A DNA stretch of 64,000 nt, from the NCBI RefSeq assembly GCF_024807615.1, contig NZ_JANUCJ010000002.1:744001-808000 (forward strand), in the 5' to 3' direction. Both the position numbers and the translations under genes were made by a program. Each line of letters opens with the position of its first letter. Position 1 is the first letter of the stretch. The notes beneath the pieces were generated by a model, which had not been told where the DNA came from, did no database searches, and was given only the letters and a program-made list of their open reading frames with translations. Shown piece by piece: positions 44,430-52,781 of the stretch. Source of the DNA: Tsukamurella ocularis (GTDB lineage: Bacteria > Actinomycetota > Actinomycetes > Mycobacteriales > Mycobacteriaceae).

Positions 44430-45950
44430 CTATCCGAGGAGGGCGTCGACGAAGGCCGCCGGCTCGAACGGCGCGAGGTCGTCGGCGCCCTCGCCGAGGC
44501 CGACGAGCTTCACCGGCACGCCGAGCTCGTGCTGCACGGCGTAGACGATGCCGCCCTTGGCGGTGCCGTCGAGCTTGGTGAGGACGACGCCGGTGATGTC
44601 CACGACCTCGGCGAAGACCTTCGCCTGCGCGAGGCCGTTCTGGCCGATGGTGGCGTCCAGGACCAGCAGCACCTCGTCGACCTTGGCCTTCTTCTCGACG
44701 ACACGCTTGACCTTGTCCAGCTCGTCCATGAGGCCGGTCTTGGTGTGCAGGCGGCCGGCGGTGTCGATGAGCACTACATCGACGCCCTCCTCGGTGCCGC
44801 GCGCCACCGCGTCGAAGGCAACGGCGGCCGGGTCGGCGCCCTCCTTGCCTCGCACCACCTCCGCGCCCACGCGCTCGCCCCAGGTCTGCAGCTGATCCGC
44901 CGCGGCGGCACGGAAGGTGTCGGCGGCGCCGAGCAGTACGCGCCGGCCGTCGGCCACGAGCACCCGGGCCAGCTTGCCCGTGGTGGTGGTCTTGCCGGTG
45001 CCGTTCACGCCCACTACCAGCAGCACCGACGGTGCGCCGGCGTGCGGCAGGGCCTTGATGCTGCGGTCGTACTCGGGGTGCAGCTCCTCGATCAGCACCT
45101 GGCGCAGCAGCGCGCGCGCCTCGGCGGCGTTGGCGACGCCCTGTGTCGCAATGCGGTCCCGCAGCTTCTCGACCACGGCCATCGTCGTGGGGGTGCCGAG
45201 GTCCGCGAGGAGCAGCGTGTCCTCGATCTCCTCCCACGACTCCTCGTCGAGGTCGCCCGCGCCGAGGAGTCCGAGCAGCGATGCGCCGACCGTCGACTGC
45301 GAGCGCGCGAGCCGGCCCTTGAGCCGGTCGAGGCGGCCCTCCGTCGGGGCGATCTCGTCCAGCTTCGGGGCCGACGGTGCCGCCACGGGCGCCTCGTCCT
45401 CGGCGGGCGCCGCCGGAGCGACCGGTTCCGCCGGTGCGACGGGCGCGGCGGGCGCGATCGTCTCCGCAGGTGCGTCGGCGGGAGTGTCGGCCTCGGCGGG
45501 CGCCTCGGGCGCGGCCTCCGGCGCCTCGTCCTCGATGCGCTCGATCTCGGTCGGCGCGGACGGCGCGACGTTCGCGATGCCGGGGTCGATGTCCTCAGCC
45601 TCGGCGAGGCGCGCGTCGGTCTGCGCCTGCGCCGCTTCGGCGGCCTCCTGCTCGCGTGACTCCTGCAGGTCCTTGAGGGAGATATGAGGTGCCGCCTCGG
45701 ACACCGTTTTCGGGGCAGTCGGGGCCTTCGGCACCAGCGGCACCGGCTCGGCCTCGCGCGTGCCCTCACTGAAGGTGAAACCACCGCCGGCCTTGTACCC
45801 GCCCGACTTGTCGAGGCTCTTGGGCTCGGCCGTCTCCTCCTTGAGCGAGACGCGCCGACGCTTGTTGAGGTAGAGGCCGGTCGCCAGCGCCGCCAGAACG
45901 ACGAGGACGGCGACGACGGCGACGATGATGGCGATGGCCGAAGTACTCAC
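44430..45950 (-). CDS. ftsY: Signal recognition particle receptor FtsY
   Basis: A 506-residue SRP receptor GTPase. It has an N-terminal membrane helix ([21 protein letters not shown]) and a roughly 160-residue acidic, Ala/Pro/Glu-rich A region, as in other actinobacteria. The NG domain carries Walker [32 protein letters not shown] and [13 protein letters not shown] at 45950 is the start. In M. tuberculosis smc lies directly upstream; here an unrelated operon begins on the other strand 193 bp away. Confidence 0.96.
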   Translation of the reverse strand: MSTSAIAIIVAVVAVLVVLAALATGLYLNKRRRVSLKEETAEPKSLDKSGGYKAGGGFTFSEGTREAEPVPLVPKAPTAPKTVSEAAPHISLKDLQESREQEAAEAAQAQTDARLAEAEDIDPGIANVAPSAPTEIERIEDEAPEAAPEAPAEADTPADAPAETIAPAAPVAPAEPVAPAAPAEDEAPVAAPSAPKLDEIAPTEGRLDRLKGRLARSQSTVGASLLGLLGAGDLDEESWEEIEDTLLLADLGTPTTMAVVEKLRDRIATQGVANAAEARALLRQVLIEELHPEYDRSIKALPHAGAPSVLLVVGVNGTGKTTTTGKLARVLVADGRRVLLGAADTFRAAAADQLQTWGERVGAEVVRGKEGADPAAVAFDAVARGTEEGVDVVLIDTAGRLHTKTGLMDELDKVKRVVEKKAKVDEVLLVLDATIGQNGLAQAKVFAEVVDITGVVLTKLDGTAKGGIVYAVQHELGVPVKLVGLGEGADDLAPFEPAAFVDALLG

Positions 45951-46143
45951 GCCATGACTCTAGTCAACGTGCCCGTCCCGCCCGGGGTGCCCGTCGCGAC
46001 GGACAGATCTCCGGGCGCCGACGCGATCGAGATCACGTATCCCGGATCGCGGTGATCGGAACTCTTCGCGGACCGTACGACCGCAACTAGCGTTCAGCTT
46101 CCATCGGGCTCCTCCACATCCTGACGAAAGCGAGATCGCCCCC

Positions 46144-46740
46144 ATGCGCACCACCTTCTCCCGCCGCGCCCTCGGCACCGCCCTGGCAGTGACGGCCGCA
46201 GCGGCGGTCACCGCCGTCGCTACTCCCGCGGCGAACGCCGACACGCTCACGGGCACCTTCTCGATCGATTCCGGTTCGTACTTCCGGATGATCCTGCCGA
46301 GCGGCACCGCGTCCGGCCCGTTCCTGGCGAATGGCAATTCGACCAACTCGGACAAGACCATCACGCCACTGTCCGGGTCCCTGACCTCCGGCTCCTACCA
46401 GGGGCAGGTCACCGCGGCGCGCACCTTCTTCGGCTCCGACTTCGTGACCTCGACGAAGGCGACCGACCCGCAGACCGGGTCTGCCACCGCCGTCCCGACC
46501 ATCACGCGCAACGGCTCGTCGCTGTCCGGCGACCTCTCGGCGTTCGGTGTCGCCTGGAACGGCCAGGTCTTCAACCAGGGCGCCCCGAAGCCCGGCGGAG
46601 GCCTCCCCGGTAAGACCAGCCGGGTGACCGGCACGATCAACGGCTCCAGCTACTCGATCACGTGGACCAGCCAGATCGTCGGCGGGCCGTTCAACAACTT
46701 CACCGGCCTGTGGCATCTCACCGGTACGTACAGCAAGTAG
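46144..46740 (+). CDS. Secreted protein, first gene of novel ABC operon
   Basis: A 198-residue exported protein. The signal peptide (MRTTFSRRALGTALAVTAAA) has a twin-arginine-like FSRRAL and a cleavage site after ANA at residue 32. The mature part, rich in Gly, Ser, Thr and aromatic residues, looks all-beta and has no cysteine. It shares clear blocks with the lipoprotein at 47705: SYFRM/TYFKM, ASGPF/ADGPF, VFNQGAPKP/EFNQGAPKP and GGPFNNFTGLWHL/GGPFNDFTGVWHL. I recognise no described family. It begins a run of five overlapping genes. A ligand-binding envelope protein is a reasonable guess only. Confidence 0.8.
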   Translation: MRTTFSRRALGTALAVTAAAAVTAVATPAANADTLTGTFSIDSGSYFRMILPSGTASGPFLANGNSTNSDKTITPLSGSLTSGSYQGQVTAARTFFGSDFVTSTKATDPQTGSATAVPTITRNGSSLSGDLSAFGVAWNGQVFNQGAPKPGGGLPGKTSRVTGTINGSSYSITWTSQIVGGPFNNFTGLWHLTGTYSK

Positions 46741-47708
46741 CGGCACCCGGCGCGGCGGCGCTGCTCGGGGGCGTCCCCCGGCTGCGCGCCGTCGCACCCC
46801 CTCGCACCGCGGCGGTACCGACGGCCCGACGGTGGCCGGCCTGGTTCCTGCTGATCGCGGGCATCGCTCTCGCGCTCGGCTCCGTCGCCGGCGGCCTCCC
46901 CACCACGACGGCGGGCGCAACCAAGATGCTCGACGCCTTCGCACCGCACCTGACCGAAGAGTCCCTCGCCCGACTCGACGGGGACGTGGAGGCGATCGCC
47001 CGGTTCGGCGCGGCCACCCGCGCGGAGGCCGCGGCCGGGCGGCTCGCGGCGGCCCCACGGACCGTCGGGTACGCGAACCGGTCGGCGGACGTCGAGTCGA
47101 ACGCGCGGGAGTTGCTCGCGTCGGCGCGGGCGGCGAAGCCCGACGTGGACGCGCTCGCCCGGATCCGCGGCCTGGGCACACTCCCCCAGCTGCTCCTGCT
47201 GATCGGGATCGTGCTGGCCGTCGTGGGAGCCGTCCTGCTCCGCGCCCGGGCCGCCCCGCCACGCCGGTGGGCGACCGCCGCCGCGACGCTCTGCGCGGTG
47301 GCGCTGGTGGTCCACCCGTTCGCCTCCGGCCTCGTGGACGGTGCGCCGTCCGCGGGCCGAGTGGTCGACCGGTTCGCGCCGATCATGACCGAGCAGCAGG
47401 TGGTGCGCCTGCAGCACGACTTCCTCGCGCTGGTCGGCGCGGTCGGCGAGATCGACCGCGGCACGACCGTCCGCCGCACCCCCGAGATCCGTGCCTTCAC
47501 CGCCTCCTGGCAGACGGTGTCCTCTGATCTCGCCTCACTCACCGGCGCGATCAACGACAACCTCCCCGACTACCGGCGGCTGGCCTCCACCAACGCCACC
47601 CTGCCGGTCCCCGGCGGCACCTTCGCGGCCCTGCCCTGGGCGGAGCTCGCCCTGGGCCTCGCCGTCGGGGGCGCCGTGCTCGGGACCCGACGAAAGGCTC
47701 TGCCGTGA
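46662..47708 (+). CDS. Four-helix membrane protein with duplicated ectodomain
   Basis: Coding is clear from about 46760 to 47708: four hydrophobic helices (WFLLIAGIALALGSV, LLLLIGIVLAVVGAVLL, ATAAATLCAVALVV, LALGLAVGGAVLG) flank two extracytoplasmic helical domains. The domains are a duplication: MLDAFAPHLTEESLARL matches VVDRFAPIMTEQQVVRL. The start is a problem: the only canonical in-frame codon is GTG 46662, inside the preceding gene (79-bp overlap) and without a ribosome-binding site; after the preceding stop there is only CTG. The stop overlaps the lipoprotein start (GTGA). I recognise no family. Confidence 0.75.
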   Translation: MDQPDRRRAVQQLHRPVASHRYVQQVAAPGAAALLGGVPRLRAVAPPRTAAVPTARRWPAWFLLIAGIALALGSVAGGLPTTTAGATKMLDAFAPHLTEESLARLDGDVEAIARFGAATRAEAAAGRLAAAPRTVGYANRSADVESNARELLASARAAKPDVDALARIRGLGTLPQLLLLIGIVLAVVGAVLLRARAAPPRRWATAAATLCAVALVVHPFASGLVDGAPSAGRVVDRFAPIMTEQQVVRLQHDFLALVGAVGEIDRGTTVRRTPEIRAFTASWQTVSSDLASLTGAINDNLPDYRRLASTNATLPVPGGTFAALPWAELALGLAVGGAVLGTRRKALP

Positions 47709-48565
47709 TCCCCCGCTCCACCATTCGCCCGCGAGCGCGCCGGCCGCTAGCGCTCGCCCTGGTCGCCCTGGCAGCGGCGGCATCCGCCGCCTGTAGCACG
47801 GCAGCGCCGGCGCAGCCGGAAGCCCCCGAGCAACTCGTCGGGCTGTTCCGGTTCACGCCGGGCGGTTTCGCCGACGGGAAGCCGACGGGCACGTACTTCA
47901 AGATGGCGATCGTCGGCGGCACCGCCGACGGGCCCTTCGTCAACAACGCCAACTCGCCGATCGACGAGGGCCGCGTCACCGCTCTGAAGCCGGGCACCGC
48001 GGGCGGGCTCCGCACCGGCGCCTACCAATCCGAGGCGAAACCCGCTTTCCATAACGGTGATTCGCTGTCCCGCTCGGTGATCACGCCGACGAAATTCTTC
48101 GACGTGCTCTTCGGCATCTCCACGAACGCCGTCGATCCACAGACCCGCGCCCCACTGCCCGCGCCGTCGGTCACGCGCACCGGAACGAAGCTCACCGCGA
48201 ACGTCTCCGCCTGGGCCGCCTCGTGGAACAACCAGGAGTTCAACCAGGGCGCGCCGAAGCCAGTGCCCCGCACCGACGCCGCCGCGGCCGGACAAGAGCA
48301 GGTCGGGAAGGCCTGGGACGTCGTCTCGCAGCGTTGGCTCGCGCAGCCCGCGGCGGCGAAGGCCGACGGCCCCACCGCCAACGGCACATTCGACCCCGCG
48401 ACGCGGCGCTTCACCCTCGACTGGACCAGCCACATCCAGGGCGGCCCGTTCAACGACTTCACCGGCGTCTGGCACCTGGAGGGCGTCTTCGAGCCCGGGC
48501 CACCGCCCACTGCCGCCGGCACCTCCACCGCTCCCCGTTCCTCCGCACCGAAGAAGGCACCATGA
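47705..48565 (+). CDS. Lipoprotein paralogous to the first operon protein
   Basis: A 286-residue exported lipoprotein: basic N-region, hydrophobic core and lipobox ASAAC, giving a lipid-anchored Cys near residue 30. The mature domain is paralogous to the secreted protein at 46144 (shared blocks GTYFKM, GTADGPF, DPQT, SWNNQEFNQGAPKP, GGPFNDFTGVWHLEG). It differs by an insertion of about 45 residues after the QGAPKP block and a Pro/Thr-rich C-terminus. GTG at 47705 overlaps the upstream stop, and its stop overlaps the next start (ATGA). It may be the membrane-held partner of the free form. Confidence 0.8.
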   Translation: MIPRSTIRPRARRPLALALVALAAAASAACSTAAPAQPEAPEQLVGLFRFTPGGFADGKPTGTYFKMAIVGGTADGPFVNNANSPIDEGRVTALKPGTAGGLRTGAYQSEAKPAFHNGDSLSRSVITPTKFFDVLFGISTNAVDPQTRAPLPAPSVTRTGTKLTANVSAWAASWNNQEFNQGAPKPVPRTDAAAAGQEQVGKAWDVVSQRWLAQPAAAKADGPTANGTFDPATRRFTLDWTSHIQGGPFNDFTGVWHLEGVFEPGPPPTAAGTSTAPRSSAPKKAP

Positions 48566-49425
48566 CCCGGATCCCGCCCGCGTTCGCCCGCACCGCCGTC
48601 GCCGCCGCACTCGCGGTGACCGTCCCCGTCGCGGGTACTGCGATGGCGGCCCCGACGCCGAAGCCCGTCCCTTCGCCGAGCAGCTCCCCCGCATCAACGA
48701 GCGCGGCCGCGAAGCCCTCGGGACCGGCGACACCCTCGGCGGCCAAGCCTTCCGGTGCGGCGACCCCGTCCGGCTCGGCGACGACCTCGGGGTCCGTATC
48801 GACCGTTGTGCCGGGCGTTAACCCCGCTGATATCCAGTGCCCGCTCGGCTGGCCCAAGCCGCGGGAGAAGGGCGGCCTCGCTTCGCTGATCCTGCTGGCG
48901 CCCGCGGCCGGCGCGTTCACCGACGAAGCCTTCGCCGCGGGACAGGCCTACGACCCGATCCTCAGCCTGTTCGGCCCCTTCCTCGCCGCGATCAAGCCCG
49001 TGATCGAGCAATCGCAGCCCACGCTCGCTGGTCCGGTCGGCGCGCTCAATGCCGCGGAGCAGGCGGTCTACGACGCGATCAAGCCCCTGTATGCGCAGTA
49101 CCGCCCCAAGGTGATCGAGGCGCTCACCAAGGCCGGCGACGACCTCGCACCCGCACTCCAGGAGCTCGCCGCCACGCCCGCGGCCGCGTGCCTCGTGGCA
49201 TGGGAGGACCAGGTGCTCACCGGCCTACAGACCGGGAAGTGGTCGCCCATCGCCACCGGCGGGCTGGCGGCGCTCGGCGAGCTCGCGGCGAGCGGCAAGG
49301 GCGGCGGCGCGGCGGCCGCCAAGACGGGTACGCCCGCGTCCACGAAGCCCGCAGCCACGAAGACCGGGCCCAAGCCGGGTTCCGCTAAGCCCGCGGGAAC
49401 GGCCGTGGCCGCGACGCCGCGGTGA
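48562..49425 (+). CDS. Secreted helical protein with low-complexity flanks
   Basis: A 287-residue exported protein. The signal peptide ends AMA-AP near residue 30. A Ser/Pro/Ala/Lys/Thr-rich linker runs to about residue 85. A helical domain of about 150 residues follows, opening CPLGWPKP and containing a second Cys (AACLVAW), so one disulfide is possible. A Lys/Ala/Pro/Thr-rich tail ends the chain, of a type that may interact with the cell wall. It overlaps both neighbours by 4 bp. No family is recognised. Confidence 0.75.
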   Translation: MTRIPPAFARTAVAAALAVTVPVAGTAMAAPTPKPVPSPSSSPASTSAAAKPSGPATPSAAKPSGAATPSGSATTSGSVSTVVPGVNPADIQCPLGWPKPREKGGLASLILLAPAAGAFTDEAFAAGQAYDPILSLFGPFLAAIKPVIEQSQPTLAGPVGALNAAEQAVYDAIKPLYAQYRPKVIEALTKAGDDLAPALQELAATPAAACLVAWEDQVLTGLQTGKWSPIATGGLAALGELAASGKGGGAAAAKTGTPASTKPAATKTGPKPGSAKPAGTAVAATPR

Positions 49426-50909
49426 TCGAACTCGTTGGGGTCACGGTCCGCTACGGCGGAGTCGTGGCAGTGGAGGACGTGACCTTCACGGCACCGTCGG
49501 GCGAGGTCACGGGGTTGATCGGGCCCAACGGTGCCGGGAAGTCCACCACGCTACGGCTCATCGCCGGGCTGGAGCGGCCCTCGTCGGGCACGGTCACGAT
49601 CGACGGTCGGCGGTACGGCGATCTTCCCAACCCCGGCGCGGCGATCGGCGTCCTGCTCGATGCGGAGTGGGTCGCGCCGTCGCGGACGGCCCGCGAACAC
49701 CTGCGGTGGATGGCGGCCGCGATCGGCCTGCCCGACGCGTGCGTCGCCGCTGCGCTCGACCTCGTCGGCCTCGAGTTGGTAGCCGACCGGCCCGTCGGAG
49801 GCTTCTCGCTGGGGATGCGCCAGCGGCTCGCGATCGCGGGGGCCGTCCTCGGGGATCCGCCGGTGATCGTGCTCGATGAGCCGGTGAACGGCCTCGACCC
49901 CGAGGCGATCGCCTGGATCCGCCGCACCCTCCGCGCGCTCGCCGACGAGGGACGCACCGTTCTGCTGTCCTCGCATCTCCTCAGCGAGCTGGAGCAGACG
50001 GCCGACCGTATCGTCGCCCTGCACGAGGGGCGCGTGGTCGCGGATGCGCCGCTGGCCGAGCTGGTCGAACCCGCGCCGCCGGGCCGGTCCGGTTTGGAGG
50101 CACTGTACTTCTCACTCACGGGCGATGAATCGTCCCGGGGCCCCACCCCCGCGCCGCCCGCCACCCCACCGCGGGGCGTCGCGCGACGGTCCGTGACCGC
50201 GGAGGCGAGGAAGGCCCTGACCTCCCGCGGCTTCCGCGCCGCGCTCGGCGGCGCGACGGCGGTCGCCCTAGCGGTGGCCGTCGTCGTCGGCGTCTTCGCG
50301 CCGGTCTTCCACGACGCCACGGTGACCACCGCGGGATACGGCCTCGGGCTGGTGGGCGGCGCGCTCATCGCCGTGGCCGGGGCGCTGCTCATCGGCCTCG
50401 ACCGGGACGACGGAACACTTGCGCTCAGCCGCATCCTGATCCCGCGGCCATTGGTCGGGTACGCCTCGAAGGCCGTGGTCGCGGCCATCGGCGGTGCAGG
50501 GGCGGGCCTCGCCGGTGCGGCGTCGGCCGTCGTGGTCGCCGCGGTCACCGGGGTGTCCTCCCCCGCCACCGAAGTCGTGCACCTACTAGCCACCGCGCCG
50601 ATCGCCAGCGCCCTGCTCGCCCTGTCGGGCCTGGCAGTAGGTCACCTGACTTCGTCCACCACCGCGGCGGTCGGCATCATCTTGGGCTGGTGGTTCCTCG
50701 TGGAGGCGATCGCGGTCCCGGCCCTCCCGTTCGGGCGTTCGCTCGCGGCGTGGCTCCCCGCCACCAGCTCGCAGCTCGCGACGATCGGTGTGCCCGCGAA
50801 CACCGCGACCTGGTCGCCGTGGGTCTCGCTGACGATCCTCGCCGCGTGGACCGCCGTCGCCTCCGCAGTAGCTCTCGCCGCGACGCGACGCTGGCCCCGG
50901 ACCGCCTGA
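49422..50909 (+). CDS. ABC transporter, ATPase fused to membrane domain
   Basis: A 495-residue protein. Residues 1 to about 225 are an ABC ATPase with Walker A GPNGAGKSTT, signature FSLGMRQRLAIA, Walker B VIVLDEPVNGLD and switch His in LLSSHLLSE, closest in pattern to ABC-2 (drug or lipid export) ATPases. A short Pro-rich linker leads to six hydrophobic helices (about 265-490), as in ABC-2 permeases. GTG at 49422 overlaps the upstream stop (GTGA). It closes the operon that begins at 46144. The substrate is unknown; the ABC-2 type favours export. Confidence 0.85.
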   Translation: MIELVGVTVRYGGVVAVEDVTFTAPSGEVTGLIGPNGAGKSTTLRLIAGLERPSSGTVTIDGRRYGDLPNPGAAIGVLLDAEWVAPSRTAREHLRWMAAAIGLPDACVAAALDLVGLELVADRPVGGFSLGMRQRLAIAGAVLGDPPVIVLDEPVNGLDPEAIAWIRRTLRALADEGRTVLLSSHLLSELEQTADRIVALHEGRVVADAPLAELVEPAPPGRSGLEALYFSLTGDESSRGPTPAPPATPPRGVARRSVTAEARKALTSRGFRAALGGATAVALAVAVVVGVFAPVFHDATVTTAGYGLGLVGGALIAVAGALLIGLDRDDGTLALSRILIPRPLVGYASKAVVAAIGGAGAGLAGAASAVVVAAVTGVSSPATEVVHLLATAPIASALLALSGLAVGHLTSSTTAAVGIILGWWFLVEAIAVPALPFGRSLAAWLPATSSQLATIGVPANTATWSPWVSLTILAAWTAVASAVALAATRRWPRTA

Positions 50910-50921
50910 TAGCGTCACGCT

Positions 50922-51015
50922 CGAGTCGGACATAGGGAACCCGGTGAGAGTCCGGGACTGGCGCGCAACGGTGTGAGGCGACTTCGTCGCCTCGAGTCCG
51001 ATACCGGCCGACTCG
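50922..51015 (+). ncRNA. Cobalamin riboswitch
   Basis: The closing stem P1 is a perfect 8-bp pair (CGAGTCGG 50922-50929 with CCGACTCG 51008-51015). Inside are the hallmark elements of the AdoCbl/B12 class: GGGAA-CCCGGTGAGAGTCCGGG (near 50935-50956), GGCGCGCAACGGTG, which corresponds to the B12-box region, and GAGTCCGATACCGGCC near the 3' end. It starts 13 bp after the ABC gene and ends 55 bp before the binding-protein gene at 51071. B12 should repress that gene and the one after it. Confidence 0.88.
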
Positions 51016-51070
51016 CAGCTGTCCACCACCGCCCCCGCGCACGGAGCGGCCGACGAATCGAGTCCGACCC

Positions 51071-52051
51071 ATGCGGCCCAGCGCCCTCGCTTCCACCCTC
51101 GTCCTGCCCGTCGCGGCGGGACTCCTCGCCGGCTGCGGCTCGGCGCCGTCGACACCGACGGCCGCGAGCCCGTCCGCCCGGTTCCCCGTCAGCGTCACCA
51201 CCTGCGATTTCACCACGGACGTGAAGGCCGAGCCGCGTCGGATCGTGACAATGAACCAGGGCGCTACCGAGGTGGCGCTGGCGCTCGGCGTGGCCGACCG
51301 CATGGTGGGCACCGCCTACCTCGACGACGCGGTCGCCCCGCGTTTCCAAGCCGAGTACGCGAAGATCCCCGTCCTCGCCGCGAAGTACCCGACGCAGGAG
51401 AAGATGCTCTCGGTCCGGCCCGACTTGGTCTACGGCTCGTACAACTCGGCGTTCAGCGAGAAGAACGCCGGCGACCGCGCGAAGCTGCAGGGCCAGGGCA
51501 TCGCCACCCTCCTGGCCCCGGCGGGCTGCGCGAAGAAGCCGGAACGCGCGACGTGGGACCTGATCTGGGACGAACTGACGGCAGCGGGGAAGGCGTTCGG
51601 CACCGAGGATCAGGCCGCGGAGGTGATCGCGGCGCAGAAGGCCGAGCTCGGCAGTGCCGCCCTCAAGGGCGCCGCGCGCGGCCAGCGCATCTTCTGGTGG
51701 GACTACGGCGCGCAATCCGGCCTCAACGTGGGCGCCGGCAAGGGCACCCCGCAGCTGGTGATCGAGTCCGTAGGGGGCGTGAACGTCTTCGCCCACTTGC
51801 CCGGCAATTGGGCCGAGGTCTCGCTGGAGAACGTGGTCGGCACGAACCCCGACGTCATCGTCGTGGCCGACACCGTCGGACATCCCGCGCAGGAGCGGAT
51901 CGACCAGGCACGCAAGGACCCCGCTCTGAGCCAGCTGCGCGCCGTCCGGGAGAACCGGTTCGTCGTGATCCCGTTCTCGGAGACCACGTCCGGCGTCCGC
52001 CTGCTCGACGGTGCGCGACGCATCGCCGAGGGGATCCGGGCGCTGCCGTGA
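51071..52051 (+). CDS. Periplasmic-binding lipoprotein of BtuF type under B12 riboswitch
   Basis: A 326-residue substrate-binding lipoprotein (lipobox LLAGC, Cys about residue 19) of the Fe3+-siderophore/B12 binding class (Peripla_BP_2). Family marks are RRIVTMNQGATEVALALGV, the MLSVRPDLVYG segment and NPDVIVVAD. Position directly after the cobalamin riboswitch makes a corrinoid or a precursor the likely ligand. No permease or ATPase gene follows, which is unusual for an importer operon. ATG at 51071. Confidence 0.87.
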   Translation: MRPSALASTLVLPVAAGLLAGCGSAPSTPTAASPSARFPVSVTTCDFTTDVKAEPRRIVTMNQGATEVALALGVADRMVGTAYLDDAVAPRFQAEYAKIPVLAAKYPTQEKMLSVRPDLVYGSYNSAFSEKNAGDRAKLQGQGIATLLAPAGCAKKPERATWDLIWDELTAAGKAFGTEDQAAEVIAAQKAELGSAALKGAARGQRIFWWDYGAQSGLNVGAGKGTPQLVIESVGGVNVFAHLPGNWAEVSLENVVGTNPDVIVVADTVGHPAQERIDQARKDPALSQLRAVRENRFVVIPFSETTSGVRLLDGARRIAEGIRALP

Positions 52052-52776
52052 CGGCGATCCTCGTGGGGATGTCGGCCGGCGTCGACCCCGACGCGCTGAC
52101 CGGGCTGGCCCGCGCCGCCGACGCCGAGGTCGCCTTCCTGCAGGTCCACGATCCCGCGCTGATCGACGTACTCACCTCGGTCGCCGACCGCGGCGCCTCC
52201 GACGTCCTGCTCATCGGCGCGGGCTGGGCGCAGTCCGGACCGAAGCGCTCGTGGTTGCGCCGCGTGGCGGCGCACTGGCTCCGAAGCTACGACGGTGCCC
52301 CCACCCTCCGGCTCGCGCCGCAGCTGCTGGCGGCACCCGACGAGGAGCTGCTGGCCGCCGCGATCGCTGCCGGCGGGACACCGATGGCCGACGATGCCGC
52401 GCCGCTGCACTCGCCCGCGTGGGAGAAGGTGCCGCGGCACCGGCACCAGGTTCTCGTGTGCCGCGGTCCGCGCTGTTCGGCGTTGGGTGCCTCGGCGCTG
52501 ACCTCGGCGTTCGGCGACGAACTGCGGCGCGCGGGCCTGGGCGACGACGATGCGCTGGTCACCGTCACCGGCTGCCAATTCCCCTGCAACCACGCCCCGG
52601 TCGTCACGGTGCAACCGGACGACGCCTGGTACGGGCGGGTCACCGTCGACGAGGTACCCGGGCTCGTCGAGGCGCACCTGCTGAACGAGGAGCGGGCCGC
52701 CCACCTCCTGCTCCCCCGGGAGCGCTCCGCCGCCCGCGCGTCCGCGGAATATTCGGACCGCGGTCCGCGGTTGTAG
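52048..52776 (+). CDS. CbiX-like / [2Fe-2S] thioredoxin-like ferredoxin fusion
   Basis: A 242-residue protein. Residues 1 to about 120 resemble a single sirohydrochlorin chelatase (CbiX-like) half: ILVGMSAGVDPDALTGL and DVLLIGAGWAQSG, though the usual early His is not clear. Residues about 130-225 are a [2Fe-2S] thioredoxin-like ferredoxin with CRGPRC (C-x4-C) and GCQFPCN (C-x3-C). GTG at 52048 overlaps the upstream stop, so it is also under the B12 riboswitch. A role in cobalt insertion or corrinoid handling coupled to redox is inference. Confidence 0.82.
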   Translation: MTAILVGMSAGVDPDALTGLARAADAEVAFLQVHDPALIDVLTSVADRGASDVLLIGAGWAQSGPKRSWLRRVAAHWLRSYDGAPTLRLAPQLLAAPDEELLAAAIAAGGTPMADDAAPLHSPAWEKVPRHRHQVLVCRGPRCSALGASALTSAFGDELRRAGLGDDDALVTVTGCQFPCNHAPVVTVQPDDAWYGRVTVDEVPGLVEAHLLNEERAAHLLLPRERSAARASAEYSDRGPRL

Positions 52777-52781
52777 CGGCC

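Noticed and set aside
45957-46055. A short plus-strand peptide of about 32 residues between ftsY and the novel operon
   Set aside because: It overlaps the promoter area, has no ribosome-binding site and no features; more likely chance.
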